A program made the position numbers and the translations under genes. From NCBI GenBank assembly GCA_028280635.1, contig JANQLM010000079.1:1-55095 (forward strand): a stretch of 55,095 nucleotides of DNA, read 5' to 3'. The DNA is from Halieaceae bacterium (GTDB lineage: Bacteria > Pseudomonadota > Gammaproteobacteria > Pseudomonadales > Halieaceae). This document shows, in pieces, positions 41,505 to 52,883 of the stretch (its first letter is position 1; each line of letters starts with the position of its first letter). The notes under the pieces were generated by a model. That model was not told the DNA's origin and did not search any database. It saw only the letters and a list, made by a program, of their open reading frames with translations.

Positions 41505-43220
41505 ATGAAGATAGACAGCTTGATGACAGTGATGGCCACGCTGAGCTTACTGCTTGGTCAGGCAGCCTTCGCGCGCGATGTCGTGCACGACGCCGAGTTC
41601 TACGTCCTCAAGGCCCAGCACGGCGAGCGTTGGGCGCAGGAGGACAGGGAGCTCAGCGACAAGCTGGCGGCCATGGAGGAAAAACACGGCCAGCCCCCCA
41701 ACATCGTTTACCTGTTGTGGGACGACACCGCTTTTGGCGCGGTCGGATTCCCGGACCTGCAAAAGAACTTTGGCTACTCGACGCCGAACATCAACCAGAT
41801 GGCGGCAGAGGGCATCAATTTCACTCGCATGTACACGGAGCCCTCCTGCACGCCGACCCGCGCAGCGATGCTGACGGGTCGCATCCCGGTACGCCACGGG
41901 ATGGGCGTAGTGGGCATGCCCCACGAGTTTGGCGGCATGCGCGCGGAAGAGGTCACGATCGCCGAGGTCCTGTCGAAAGCCGGCTACGCGACCGCGTTCT
42001 ACGGCAAGGGTCACCTCGGCGACATAGAGGAGAGCTACCTGCACAACCAGGGCTTTGACGACGCCCTGTTTACTCCCATGAACCAGCTAACCTCCCTCTA
42101 CAGCCCCCAGGGGAATGCCGTGAACGCCGTGCTTGGATTGCATCCCGAGATTTATCCGCCCGACCCCTATGCCCTGGACAAGCCCGGGCTGGTGCCGGAG
42201 GGCTGGGTACAGATTATCGAAGGCAGGAAAGGTGAGCCGGGTAAGGAATGGTGCGGCACCTCCAATGAGTGCTTCGACAAGATGGACGCCGAAGCGATCA
42301 AACGCACCCTGGCCTTCATGCGCAAGAACGCCGAAGCCGGCAAGCCTTTCTTTGTCAGCTACTGGCCCAACTTCCTCAACTTCCTGAAGCCGGAGATTCC
42401 CAAGAACTCGGTGGCTGGCCTGAAAGTCCCGGGAGCCATGAGATTTCTCGATGAAACCATCGGCATGTTCATGGAAGAGATGAAGAAAATGGGCATCGCG
42501 GAGAACACCCTGTTTATCGCCATGGCCGACAACGGACCCATGGTACACAGCCCACCCCCGGGCTGGGGCATGCTGCCGATGCTCTACCGCGGCGGCAAGG
42601 GCGATTTCACCGAAGGTGGCGTGCGCGTACCCGCCTTCGCCTGGTGGCCTGGCACCATCGAGCCCCAGACAGTCGGTGACATCATCCACGTAACCGATCT
42701 CTACACCACCTTCGCGCGCCTCGGCAAGGCCATCAAATACATCCCCAGCGACCGCGTGGTAGACGGCATCGACCAGACCGCGCTGCTGATGAAGGGCGAC
42801 ACCTACAGCCGTCGCGACTATGTGCACATTTACGCCGGGCATACCATTGGCGCCACCGTAAAGGGCCGCTACAAGCGTCACTGGATCGGTGCCGGGGAAG
42901 TGGCAGCGTCCGGTATGCCGGAGGCCTACTTCGACCTGTACATGGACCCGCGCGAAGAGAACCCGCAGCTGGTGCCGCTGATTCACACCCAGGGCCAGTT
43001 CAACCAGATCCTGGCCCGACACATGCTGTTCAAGAAGAAGTACCCCGACATGCAGAATGGCCGCGGCATTCCCCTCACGGGCCTGAGCAATGCGCGTCCG
43101 GAAACAAAGGCCATCGGCGAGCGCGTGAGGAAAATGATCAGGGCCATGCCCTTCGATGTGGAGGAGTACCTGGAAGTCGACCTGCCCGGTAGCGACTCCG
43201 TATCAGACTGGGGACAGTAG
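41505..43220 (+). CDS. Exported type I sulfatase, copy 2
   Basis: 571 aa, AAGGA nine nt before ATG 41505. Signal peptide ends near QAAFA (residue 23). The signature CTPTR again has its Cys at residue 115, exactly as in copy 1, and the two share VVHDAEFYVL-type, ERWAQED and MYTEPSCTPTR segments, so they are paralogues. The metal-binding region reads LWDDTAFG. The middle differs from copy 1, suggesting a different sulfate ester. An anaerobic or FGE-type activating enzyme must exist elsewhere; none is in this window. Confidence 0.9.
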   Translation: MKIDSLMTVMATLSLLLGQAAFARDVVHDAEFYVLKAQHGERWAQEDRELSDKLAAMEEKHGQPPNIVYLLWDDTAFGAVGFPDLQKNFGYSTPNINQMAAEGINFTRMYTEPSCTPTRAAMLTGRIPVRHGMGVVGMPHEFGGMRAEEVTIAEVLSKAGYATAFYGKGHLGDIEESYLHNQGFDDALFTPMNQLTSLYSPQGNAVNAVLGLHPEIYPPDPYALDKPGLVPEGWVQIIEGRKGEPGKEWCGTSNECFDKMDAEAIKRTLAFMRKNAEAGKPFFVSYWPNFLNFLKPEIPKNSVAGLKVPGAMRFLDETIGMFMEEMKKMGIAENTLFIAMADNGPMVHSPPPGWGMLPMLYRGGKGDFTEGGVRVPAFAWWPGTIEPQTVGDIIHVTDLYTTFARLGKAIKYIPSDRVVDGIDQTALLMKGDTYSRRDYVHIYAGHTIGATVKGRYKRHWIGAGEVAASGMPEAYFDLYMDPREENPQLVPLIHTQGQFNQILARHMLFKKKYPDMQNGRGIPLTGLSNARPETKAIGERVRKMIRAMPFDVEEYLEVDLPGSDSVSDWGQ

Positions 43221-43347
43221 CGAACCCGTCTCCCATGACCGGATATCCCTGGCAATCATCGCCGCGGGCCCGGGCGGGATATCGCGCTGCTGCTACCGTG
43301 GCAAATCCGCTCGGCGGCAGCGCCCGCCGGCAGCCAGGCCGCATCTC

Positions 43348-44181
43348 TCAAGAGTGCATGGCGACAGCCAGCCCCTCCAACGCACGCTGCGCCGTGTCGG
43401 GACTGCGTTCGACAATACTCCAGCCCGCACCGAGGTAGTGCTGCAGGTCTTCGGGCTCGGATGCGGACAGCCAGGGCTCGCCCTCGATGTTGAGGACGGC
43501 GCGGGCGAGTCGATAGCGGCGCAAATCGTACAGATGTGAAAACGCCACCCGGCTGCCGGGCGCCGTGCTGGCGTGAAGCTCGCGGAACAGTTGCCGCACC
43601 GAGTCCGGCGACAGGTAGTACAGCAGCCCCTCCGCCACCACCACGCTAACGGCGTTTACATTCCATTGCGGGCAGTCCGCCAGTAGCCGCGACAGGCTCA
43701 GCTCTGACAGGTCAGCGGCCAGCATGACCATGTTGGGGGGTTGGCCAAGTTGCTCTACGGCACGCTGCTTGGCAACGCCGGTATCCGGATGGTCGACTTC
43801 AAGAAAGCGGACACCAGGGTACTCTGGTCCCAGCCGCAGACACAGGGTGTCGAAGCCGGCACCCAGCACCAGCACCTGGATGGCCCCGGCGGCAATGGCC
43901 GCCCGCACCTGCGCGTCCATGAAAACCTTGCGTCTGCCCAGGCCCTCAAACGAACCAGGCTGCCAACGCTCTCCCAGGGTGGCAAGTCGCACCGCCCAGG
44001 GCTTGCCGGCAAGCTCCAGAACGGCCGGCGTGAACGGGTATCGGCCATAGACCAACAGCAGCGCCTCGCTCAGTTCCGGCAGCCCAGCCGGCAGACGGTC
44101 ACGCCAGCCGGGTTTGGCCCCCAGGGTGACCATGCTGGCGGCGACGTTCAGCGCGGTACGACTGACTCTTCCAGGTTTCAT
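43348..44181 (-). CDS. Class I SAM methyltransferase, leucine carboxyl methyltransferase-like
   Basis: 277 aa. The SAM-binding motif is VLVLGAGFDTLCLRL, followed by FLEVDHPDT and VVAEGLLYYLSPDSV, typical of the LCM/PPM1-like family (often annotated as uncharacterised bacterial SAM methyltransferases). The acceptor is unknown. It is divergent from nadC with 73 nt between starts. Confidence 0.82.
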   Translation of the reverse strand: MKPGRVSRTALNVAASMVTLGAKPGWRDRLPAGLPELSEALLLVYGRYPFTPAVLELAGKPWAVRLATLGERWQPGSFEGLGRRKVFMDAQVRAAIAAGAIQVLVLGAGFDTLCLRLGPEYPGVRFLEVDHPDTGVAKQRAVEQLGQPPNMVMLAADLSELSLSRLLADCPQWNVNAVSVVVAEGLLYYLSPDSVRQLFRELHASTAPGSRVAFSHLYDLRRYRLARAVLNIEGEPWLSASEPEDLQHYLGAGWSIVERSPDTAQRALEGLAVAMHS

Positions 44182-44194
44182 GCGGGCAGCATAG

Positions 44195-45100
<906 letters not shown>

Positions 45101-45106
45101 CTGCAC

Positions 45107-45583
45107 TCAGTAAAGCTTGCGCCGGGAGACCAGAACCCCGTTGTTGTCGGCGTACACCCAGTCACCCGGGTGGATATTCACACCGCCCAGGTGCAGGGGA
45201 ATGCCCTGCTGGCCGTGACCGAGTTTCTCGGTCTTCAGGGGAATAGTGCCCAGGGCCCTGACGCCCAGCGCCATCTCGCCGATTTCATCGACATCGCGAA
45301 TCACCCCGTTGATGATCAAACCGGACCAGCCGTTCTCCGCCGCCCTGGCGGCCAGCATGTCACCGAGCAGTGCGCGCCGCTTTGAGCCACCGCCGTCGAC
45401 GATAATCACCCTGCCCTCACCCGGCGTTCCCACCAGTTCCTTCACCAGCGAGTTGTCTTCGTGGCACTTGACCGTGACCACCTCACCGCAAAACGCGTGG
45501 GTCGCGCCGTAGCTGCGAAGATCCAGTTCTATGGCGTCAATATCCTCGGGAAATTCGTCGGCGATATCCGGTGTAGGCTTCAC
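45107..45583 (-). CDS. rraA: RraA family protein (RNase E inhibitor-like)
   Basis: 158 aa from GTG 45583, overlapping the upstream acyl-CoA dehydrogenase stop (GTGA). RraA-type signatures are visible: VDGGGSKRRALLGDMLA and GLIINGVIRDVDEIG. RraA binds RNase E and inhibits it; related proteins are HMG/CHA aldolases, so an aldolase role is an alternative. Coupling to an acyl-CoA dehydrogenase is unexpected for an RNase E regulator. Confidence 0.9.
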   Translation of the reverse strand: MKPTPDIADEFPEDIDAIELDLRSYGATHAFCGEVVTVKCHEDNSLVKELVGTPGEGRVIIVDGGGSKRRALLGDMLAARAAENGWSGLIINGVIRDVDEIGEMALGVRALGTIPLKTEKLGHGQQGIPLHLGGVNIHPGDWVYADNNGVLVSRRKLY

Positions 45584-47322
45584 AACCAGTTCTCCGCGTA
45601 GTCCAGCAGCGCATCGCCGCCGGCGATGGCACCGGCAAAGCCGGAGGCGCGCGGCAACACGGACTCGCAGTAGAAACGGGCGGTCACCAGCTTGCGCTCA
45701 TAGAAGGGCTTGTCGCTGCCGGCGTCCAGTTGCTGCTTCGCCACCAGCGCTGACCGCAGCAGGTGCCAGGCTCCCATCACGTAGCCGGTCTGCATCATAT
45801 AGTCGTAGGCCCGCGCCAGCGCCGCCGGGCGATTGTCCTGCCAGTTGGCCAGGATAGTGGCCGTGGAATGCCGCAGTTCCGCCAACGCCGCCGCCAGCGG
45901 AACAGCCAGCTCCGGCAGCCCGTCGGCAGCGGCCAGCGTGGCGTCCACTTCGGCCAACAGGGATTCCATGGCGGCGCCGCCATCGCGGGCCAGCTTGCGG
46001 CCGACCAGGTCCTGGGCCTGGATACCGTTGGTGCCCTCGTAGATGGGGGCAATGCGGGCATCCCGCAGGTATTGGGCAGCGCCGGTTTCTTCGACAAAGC
46101 CCATACCACCGTGCACCTGCACACCCAGGGACGCCAGTTCCATGCCGACCTCCGTCAGCCAGCCCTTGACCACCGGGATCATCAGGTCCAGCCGCGCCTG
46201 GGCCGCTGCATCCTTGCCGTGGTGCGCCCTGTCCATGGTCACCGCCTCGGTGTAAGCGAAGGCACGCATGGCCTCGTTGAGGGAACGCATGACCAACAGC
46301 ATGCGTTTGACGTCGGGGTGCTGGATGATGGGCACACCACCCTGCACCCGGTCGCGGGCGTACGCCACCGCTTGCTGGTAGGCCCCCTCCCCAATGCTCA
46401 GGCCTTCCAGGCCAATCTTGAGGCGGGCTTCGTTCATCATGGTAAACATGGCGCGCAGGCCGCCGTTGACCTCGCCCACCAGGTAACCGACGGCGCCATC
46501 GCTATCGCCGAAGGCCATCACGCAGGTGGGGCTGCCGTGAATACCCAGCTTGTGTTCTACCGATACCGGAAAGACGTCATTGCGCTCACCCAGGCTGCCA
46601 TCCTCATTGACGAGGAACTTCGGTACGACAAACAGCGAGATACCCTTGCTGCCCTCCGGTGCATCCGGCAGCTTGGCGAGCACCAGGTGCACGATGTTGT
46701 CGGTGGCGTCGTGATCGCCCCAGGTGATAAAAATCTTCTGGCCGTAGATACGGTAGTGGTCGCCATCGGGTACCGCGCGGGTTTTCATGACGCCGAGATC
46801 GGAACCGGCGCCGGACTCCGTAAGATTCATGGTACCGGTCCACTCGCCGCTGTAGATTCGGGTCAGATAGGTCGCCTTCTGCTCATCACTGGCGTGGGAG
46901 CTCAGGGCCAGGGCGGCGCCCATCGACAGCACCGGGCACAGGGACAGGGACATGTCCGCGCTCGCCCACATCTCGCAAGCCGCCGTGGTATAGATTTCCG
47001 GCAGGCCATGGCCGCCGTATTCCTCGGGCGCCGAGATACCGAGCCAACCCCCCTCGCCCAGTTGCTTCAGCGCATCCGCATAGCCGGGCGTGATGGATAC
47101 CTTGCCATCGGTGCACCTCGCGCCCTGGGTGTCGCCGACGCGACGCAACGGCCCCCAGACATCACCGGTGAGGCGGGCGGATTCATCCAGCAGCGCGGTA
47201 GTGAGATCAGCACCCACCCCCTTCTCCGCGAAATCGTTGATGGGACCGAGATTACTTTCGATATCACAGAGTTCATCGATGACAAACTGCATGTCTTCGA
47301 CGGGCGCGCGGTAGTGGCTCAT
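45580..47322 (-). CDS. Acyl-CoA dehydrogenase, ~600-aa type
   Basis: 580 aa from ATG 47322, with AGGA eight nt upstream. Core motifs include MNLTESGAGSDLG, IFITWGDHD and VQVHGGMGFVEETGAAQYLRDARI, with EGTNGIQAQDL in the C-terminal region carrying the region of the catalytic base. N- and C-terminal extensions relative to the 380-aa enzymes match the long FadE-like group. It introduces the 2,3-double bond in acyl-CoA with FAD; chain specificity is unknown. The divergent LysR gene is a likely regulator. Confidence 0.93.
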   Translation of the reverse strand: MSHYRAPVEDMQFVIDELCDIESNLGPINDFAEKGVGADLTTALLDESARLTGDVWGPLRRVGDTQGARCTDGKVSITPGYADALKQLGEGGWLGISAPEEYGGHGLPEIYTTAACEMWASADMSLSLCPVLSMGAALALSSHASDEQKATYLTRIYSGEWTGTMNLTESGAGSDLGVMKTRAVPDGDHYRIYGQKIFITWGDHDATDNIVHLVLAKLPDAPEGSKGISLFVVPKFLVNEDGSLGERNDVFPVSVEHKLGIHGSPTCVMAFGDSDGAVGYLVGEVNGGLRAMFTMMNEARLKIGLEGLSIGEGAYQQAVAYARDRVQGGVPIIQHPDVKRMLLVMRSLNEAMRAFAYTEAVTMDRAHHGKDAAAQARLDLMIPVVKGWLTEVGMELASLGVQVHGGMGFVEETGAAQYLRDARIAPIYEGTNGIQAQDLVGRKLARDGGAAMESLLAEVDATLAAADGLPELAVPLAAALAELRHSTATILANWQDNRPAALARAYDYMMQTGYVMGAWHLLRSALVAKQQLDAGSDKPFYERKLVTARFYCESVLPRASGFAGAIAGGDALLDYAENWL

Positions 47323-47492
47323 CAAATTGTCCTATTGGCACAGCGCCCGTCGAGCTGGCGGGCTGGGTTAAACAACGCGAGGTATTGTACTGGGGCTTCA
47401 CACAAAATGCCGTGCAGCGATGTGCGCTGGTGATTATCGACGCCGCGTGATAATTTTCCAAATCAATCGTCTTCATTGTAAGCATTCAGTTA

Positions 47493-48440
47493 GTGAATAT
47501 TCAGCGCGTCGATCTCAACCTGCTGGTCTACCTGGACGTGCTGCTGCGAGAGCGCAACGTCACCCAGGCGGCCAATCAGCTCAACCTCTCCCAACCCGCC
47601 ATGAGCAACGGCCTGCGGCGCCTGCGCGAAGTGTTCAACGACCCACTGCTGGTGCGCACCAGCGATGGCATGACGCCCACCGAGCGCGCCCTGGAGCTGG
47701 AGCCGCTGGTGCGCGATATTCTCGGCAAGGTCGACCAGGCGCTGCAGCCTACCGCCGAGTTCGACCCCGCCAGCGCGGAGCGGGTGTTCCGCATCATGGC
47801 CAGCGACTATGCCGAGAGTACTCTTCTGCCGGCGCTGCTCGCCAAGCTGCGCAAGGCAGCGCCGGGCATCAGCCTGGACATCATGACCCCCAGCGACGTG
47901 AGCTTCCTGGATGTCGAGCGCGGCAAGGTGGATCTGGTGATCAACCGCTTCGATTCCATGCCACAGTCCTTTCACCAGAACACCGTGTGGACCGACAGCT
48001 TTTCCTGCCTGCTGAGTGCCGACAATCCGCTGCTCAAGGACTTCACGCTGGAGAAATACCTCGAGGCCCAGCACGTCTGGGTCAGCAAGACCGGCATGGG
48101 GGTGGGTGTCGGCGTGAACCCCGAGGACGTGCAGCGCCTGGGCTGGGTAGACAACGCCCTGGCCAAGCTGGGCAAGAAGCGCCATATCACGGTATTCACC
48201 CGCCACTACCAAGCGGCCATGATCCTCGCCGAGCGCAACGACCTGGTGGTCACCCTGCCCACCCTCGCCGCCCAGCTACAGCACGATAACCCGCGACTGG
48301 TGATCAAGACCCCGCCGCTGGAGATACCGCCGCTGGAACTGAAGCTGGCCTGGAGCCCGCTGCTGCAACACAATCCCGCCAACCGTTGGTTGCGTCAGCT
48401 GATTGTGGAAACCGGCCGCGAGGTAAGCTGGGAACACTAG
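47493..48440 (+). CDS. LysR-family transcriptional regulator
   Basis: 315 aa from GTG 47493. The N-terminal winged helix (LNLLVYLDVLLRERNVTQAANQLNLSQPAMSNGLRRLREVF) is complete and resembles the NodD/SyrM-like branch with the 'L-x-V-F-D' opening variant. An effector-binding domain follows. Divergent from the acyl-CoA dehydrogenase with a 170-bp gap, it probably regulates that operon. Confidence 0.88.
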   Translation: MNIQRVDLNLLVYLDVLLRERNVTQAANQLNLSQPAMSNGLRRLREVFNDPLLVRTSDGMTPTERALELEPLVRDILGKVDQALQPTAEFDPASAERVFRIMASDYAESTLLPALLAKLRKAAPGISLDIMTPSDVSFLDVERGKVDLVINRFDSMPQSFHQNTVWTDSFSCLLSADNPLLKDFTLEKYLEAQHVWVSKTGMGVGVGVNPEDVQRLGWVDNALAKLGKKRHITVFTRHYQAAMILAERNDLVVTLPTLAAQLQHDNPRLVIKTPPLEIPPLELKLAWSPLLQHNPANRWLRQLIVETGREVSWEH

Positions 48441-48568
48441 CGATCCACCACTGACCCCTGCGCCAGATCAGACATTCAGCATTTTTATGCCGGCGATAAG
48501 AGGTATTGATTGGATAAATTTTGGTCTCCCCCTACACTAGCGGCAAACCACTCGCTTTAACGATTCCC

Positions 48569-50758
48569 ATGACCAATCGCATCCCGCAAGCCGGCCTACA
48601 GGTCGCAACCGAAATCCAGTCTGTCGTCGACGAGATCCTGCCGATTACCGGGCTGGACGCAGACAGTTTCTGGCGCGGCGTGGCCGCCATTTTCAATGAC
48701 CTCACACCACGCAATCGCGAGTTGCTGGCGGTGCGCGACGAGATGCAGGCGAGAATCGATGCCTGGCACCGGGAACACCCGGGTGCCGACTACGATCGCG
48801 ATGCCTACCGGACGTTCCTCGAAGACATCGGCTACCTGCTGCCGGATCCCGGTGACGTCAGCATCAGCACCGAGAACGTCGACCCGGAGATTGCCAGCAC
48901 CGCCGGCCCCCAGCTGGTGGTGCCGGTAATGAATGCCCGCTACGCCCTGAACGCCGCCAACGCGCGCTGGGGCAGTCTCTACGATGCGCTCTACGGCACC
49001 GATGTGATCCCGGAAGACGGCGGCGCCGAGCGCGGCGGCGGCTATAACCCGGTGCGCGGTGACCGCGTCATTGCCTGGGCGCGCGCCTTCCTTGACCAGG
49101 CGGTACCGCTCGCCACCGGCAGCCACGCTGATACCACGCTGTACGCTATCGTCGATGGCGCGCTGCAGGCGCGACTGTCCAGCGGCGACACCGTGGGACT
49201 CGCTGATCCCTCGGCCCTACAGGGCTACCTCGGTGACACGGCAAATCCGCAGTCCATCCTGCTGAAGCACAATGGCCTGCACATTGAAATCCAGGTCGAT
49301 CACCACCACCCGGTCGGCAAGACGGATGCCGCCGGTGTAAAAGACGTGGTGCTGGAAGCCGCCATCACCACCATCCAGGATTGCGAAGACTCTATCGCCG
49401 CAGTGGACGCGGAGGACAAGGCCCTGGTGTATCGCAACTGGGTGGGCCTGATGCGCGGCACCCTGAGCGAAAGCTTCGACAAGGGCGGCAAGACCCTGGA
49501 GCGCAGGCTCAACCCCGACCGCGAGTTCACCGGCCTGGATGGCCACCCCCTGGTGCTGCCGGGCCGCAGCCTGCTGTTTGTGCGCAACGTCGGCCACCTG
49601 ATGACCACCGACGCGATCCTCGATGCCGAGGGCAATGAGGTGCCGGAGGGCATTCTCGACGCCATCTTCACGGCCACGATAGCCCTGTATGACCTCAGGG
49701 GTGAGAGCAGCATCAGTAACTCCCGCAGCGGCAGCGTCTACATCGTGAAGCCGAAGATGCATGGGCCCGGGGAGGTCGCCTTCACCTGCGAACTGTTCTC
49801 CCGGGTGGAGGACCTGCTGGGCCTCGAACGCAACACCCTGAAGATGGGCATCATGGACGAGGAGCGCCGCACCACGGTCAACCTTAAGGCCTGTATCAAG
49901 GCTGCCGCTGAACGCCTGGTGTTCATCAATACCGGCTTCCTGGACCGCACCGGGGACGAGATTCACACCAGCATGGAGGCCGGCCCCATGGTGGCGAAGG
50001 GCGCGATGAAGGCCCAGGCCTGGATCAATGCCTACGAAGACTGGAACGTGGATACCGGCCTGGCCTGCGGCCTCAAGGGCCGCGCCCAGATCGGCAAGGG
50101 CATGTGGGCCATGCCGGACCTGATGAGCGCCATGATGGAACAGAAAGTCGGCCATCCCCAGGCCGGCGCCAGCACTGCCTGGGTGCCCTCACCGACGGCC
50201 GCCACCCTGCATGCGGTGCACTACCACCGGGTCAGCGTGGCCGAGCGCCAGGCAGATATCGCGGCCCAGTCGCGGGCGGCACTGGAGGATATTCTCGCTA
50301 TCCCACTGGCCACCGACACCCCGGACACGGGCACCGTGCAGCGTGAACTGGACAACAACGCCCAGGGTATTCTCGGCTACGTGGTGCGCTGGATCGACCA
50401 GGGTGTCGGCTGCTCAAAGGTGCCGGACATCCACGATGTGGGGCTGATGGAAGACCGCGCCACCCTGCGCATCTCCAGCCAGCACATCGCCAACTGGCTG
50501 CGCCACGGTGTCTGCAGCGAGGACCAGGTGATGGAGACCCTGCAACGCATGGCCGCCGTGGTAGACCAGCAGAATGCCGGCGACCCGGCTTACCAGCCGA
50601 TGGCACCGGACTTCAGCGCCAGCGTGGCCTTCCAGGCCGCCTGCGATCTGGTGTTCAAGGGCTGCGAACAGCCCAGCGGTTACACCGAGCCAGTGCTGCA
50701 TGCGCGACGCCGGGAAGCCAAGGCGAAACGTGCCGTGGGCGGCGAAGCAGCGGCCTGA
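48569..50758 (+). CDS. glcB: Malate synthase G
   Basis: 729 aa from ATG 48569, close to E. coli GlcB (723 aa). The family block [31 protein letters not shown], and [17 protein letters not shown] near the active site are present. It condenses glyoxylate with acetyl-CoA to malate in the glyoxylate route, allowing growth on fatty acids or C2 compounds. No clear ribosome site precedes the start. The upstream 128 bp hold no feature I can name. Confidence 0.96.
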   Translation: MTNRIPQAGLQVATEIQSVVDEILPITGLDADSFWRGVAAIFNDLTPRNRELLAVRDEMQARIDAWHREHPGADYDRDAYRTFLEDIGYLLPDPGDVSISTENVDPEIASTAGPQLVVPVMNARYALNAANARWGSLYDALYGTDVIPEDGGAERGGGYNPVRGDRVIAWARAFLDQAVPLATGSHADTTLYAIVDGALQARLSSGDTVGLADPSALQGYLGDTANPQSILLKHNGLHIEIQVDHHHPVGKTDAAGVKDVVLEAAITTIQDCEDSIAAVDAEDKALVYRNWVGLMRGTLSESFDKGGKTLERRLNPDREFTGLDGHPLVLPGRSLLFVRNVGHLMTTDAILDAEGNEVPEGILDAIFTATIALYDLRGESSISNSRSGSVYIVKPKMHGPGEVAFTCELFSRVEDLLGLERNTLKMGIMDEERRTTVNLKACIKAAAERLVFINTGFLDRTGDEIHTSMEAGPMVAKGAMKAQAWINAYEDWNVDTGLACGLKGRAQIGKGMWAMPDLMSAMMEQKVGHPQAGASTAWVPSPTAATLHAVHYHRVSVAERQADIAAQSRAALEDILAIPLATDTPDTGTVQRELDNNAQGILGYVVRWIDQGVGCSKVPDIHDVGLMEDRATLRISSQHIANWLRHGVCSEDQVMETLQRMAAVVDQQNAGDPAYQPMAPDFSASVAFQAACDLVFKGCEQPSGYTEPVLHARRREAKAKRAVGGEAAA

Positions 50759-50856
50759 GCCGGCGACCCAAACTGCTTCACAGAAGCGGCTGCGCCCGCC
50801 GCCGAGGCCGGCAAATTCTGTTATGGTAGGCCGAACTGTCGGGACCATGGACGGCT

Positions 50857-51966
50857 TTGCAAAGCAGAATATTCATGTCGGCCACCTCCTATCCGCGCAC
50901 CGATACGGATTGGCAGGGTGTCTTCATCAGGCAGGTGGCCAGCGCGCTCGCGACCTGCCCGGACCTTGAACTGTCCCTGTGGGCGCCCGATGGTCCCAGG
51001 CACGGCAATATCCGCTACGCCTGCACCAGCGCCGACCGTGACTTCCTCAGGGACCTGACCGACAGCGGCGGCATCGCCCATCTTCTCAACCAGCAAAAAC
51101 TGAAAGCCGTGCTCGCGGGCACCCGACTTCTCGCCCGGCTCGGCGCCAGCTACTGGCGCGCCGCATCAGCCACGGATATTTTTCACATCAACTGGCTGCA
51201 GAACGCCCTGCCGCTGATTGGGCTGCGCCATCCCGCCGTGATTACCGTACTCGGTTCGGACCTGAAGCTGCTGCGCCTGCCGGGAATGGTGACCGCGATT
51301 CGCCGGGTCCTGCGCGGTCGTCAAACCGTGCTGGCGCCGAACGCCGAGTGGATGTGCGCGCCGCTGGAAGCGTATTTCGGCGATATCACCCCCGTCCAGG
51401 CGGTACCCCTGGGTATCGACAGCCGTTGGTACGAGATAGCGTCACAGCCGGCCACGCCCGGTCAGTGGATTGCGGTGTTGCGGGTCACCAGCGACAAGAT
51501 AGGCCCGCTGTTTGACTGGGGGCGCGCCCTGTTCGAAGGCACCGGCAGGGAGTTGCACCTGATCGGGCCCAACCAGGACGGGCTCAGCATTCCCGACTGG
51601 GTTCACTTCCACGGGCCCGCCAGCCCGGAGGAACTGTGCCAGCGCTGGTTTCCCCGCGCCACCGGTATGATAACGCTGAGTCAGCATAGCGAGGGCCGGC
51701 CGCAGGTCATGCTAGAAGCCATGGCCGCCGGCCTGCCGATTGTCGCCTCGGACCAGCCGGCGCACGCCGACTTTATTGAAGACGGCCACAGTGGCAGGCT
51801 GGTGGGCAGTGCGGCGGGGTTCGCACAGGCAATTGAAGCGCTGGAGCAGGACTCGCAGCGCGAACTGATAGCAAGGCATGGCCGACAGTTTGCACTGGAG
51901 AACTACGGCACCTGGGACGATTGCGCGGCGCGCTATCGGACTCTCTACGACAGGGTGAGTCAATGA
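50857..51966 (+). CDS. Glycosyltransferase, GT4 type
   Basis: 369 aa, probable TTG start at 50857 since the family-typical opening RIFMSATSYPRTDTDWQGVF begins there; ATG 50875 is the alternative. The GT-B C-terminal motif EGRPQVMLEAMAAGLPIVASD has the two Glu of the E-x7-E signature. It transfers a sugar from a nucleotide sugar; donor and acceptor are unknown. It is first in a run of three genes joined by ATGA overlaps. Confidence 0.87.
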   Translation: MQSRIFMSATSYPRTDTDWQGVFIRQVASALATCPDLELSLWAPDGPRHGNIRYACTSADRDFLRDLTDSGGIAHLLNQQKLKAVLAGTRLLARLGASYWRAASATDIFHINWLQNALPLIGLRHPAVITVLGSDLKLLRLPGMVTAIRRVLRGRQTVLAPNAEWMCAPLEAYFGDITPVQAVPLGIDSRWYEIASQPATPGQWIAVLRVTSDKIGPLFDWGRALFEGTGRELHLIGPNQDGLSIPDWVHFHGPASPEELCQRWFPRATGMITLSQHSEGRPQVMLEAMAAGLPIVASDQPAHADFIEDGHSGRLVGSAAGFAQAIEALEQDSQRELIARHGRQFALENYGTWDDCAARYRTLYDRVSQ

Positions 51967-52883
51967 AATCAGTCATTCTCGGCGGCAGCGGATTTCTCGG
52001 GCAGCGGCTGACACAGAGCCTCTGCGACCCGGGCCAGGAAGTTGTCACCGTGAGCCGCTCCCCGCTACGACCGCTGGGACAGGGGCATCGACACCGGGAC
52101 ATCACCCTGGATGATCGCCGGGCGCTGGCCGCACTGCTGGAAGACGCCGACTTTGTGTTCCACCTTGCCAGCGATACCACTCCGGGCGTGTCCCGCCTGC
52201 AACCGGCCCTCGAGGTCAACAACAATCTGCTGCCGCTGGCGAGTCTGTTGGAATGCCTGCAGGGTCTGGAGCGGCCGACGCTGGTCTACGTCTCCTCCGG
52301 CGGCGCCATCTACCCCCCGGCGCAGGGCAGCCTGACTGAATCGAGCGCAACCTTGCCGGCCTCCTATTACGGTGCGGGCAAGCTGGCAGCAGAAGCATTG
52401 ATCCAGGCCTACCAGCAACAGACCGGGCACCGGGTGGTGATTCTGCGCCCGGCTAATATCTTCGGCCCGGGCCAGGTACCCAAGAAACAGTTCGGCGTCG
52501 TACCCACGCTATGTGCCTGCCTGCTGAACAACAAAGCGTTCACGCTCTGGGGCGATGGTTCCGCAGTACGCGACTACCTCTACATCGACGACTTCCTGCA
52601 GCTTTGCATGCAGGTTGTCAGCCACAACTGGCCCGCCGCCACCCTGGAAACCCTCAACGCCGGCTCCGGCCAGGGCCATTCCATATTAACCCTGTGCCAG
52701 TTGCTCGAGCAGGTATCCGGCCGCCAGTTGGTGGTCGAACGCATGCCGCCGCGGGGCGTAGACACCCAGTCCGTGGTGCTGGATTGCAGCCGGGCACTGG
52801 CGCTGTTGGGGTGGCGGGCTAGCACTGAGCTCGCGAGCGGTCTCGAGGCCACATGGCAGTGGTTCTCCCAGCACGGCCAATGA
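51963..52883 (+). CDS. NAD-dependent sugar epimerase/dehydratase
   Basis: 306 aa from ATG 51963 (ATGA overlap with the preceding stop). GGSGFLGQRL is the NAD-binding glycine motif, and the catalytic triad contains YYGAGK (Tyr-x3-Lys). VILRPANIFGPGQ is typical of nucleotide-sugar epimerases such as GalE-like enzymes. It probably supplies a modified sugar for the adjoining glycosyltransferases. Confidence 0.87.
   Translation: MKSVILGGSGFLGQRLTQSLCDPGQEVVTVSRSPLRPLGQGHRHRDITLDDRRALAALLEDADFVFHLASDTTPGVSRLQPALEVNNNLLPLASLLECLQGLERPTLVYVSSGGAIYPPAQGSLTESSATLPASYYGAGKLAAEALIQAYQQQTGHRVVILRPANIFGPGQVPKKQFGVVPTLCACLLNNKAFTLWGDGSAVRDYLYIDDFLQLCMQVVSHNWPAATLETLNAGSGQGHSILTLCQLLEQVSGRQLVVERMPPRGVDTQSVVLDCSRALALLGWRASTELASGLEATWQWFSQHGQ

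Noticed and set aside
45763-47433. 556-residue open frame antisense to the acyl-CoA dehydrogenase
   Set aside because: No motifs, His/Gln/Gly-rich; the opposite strand has all dehydrogenase motifs and a good ribosome site.
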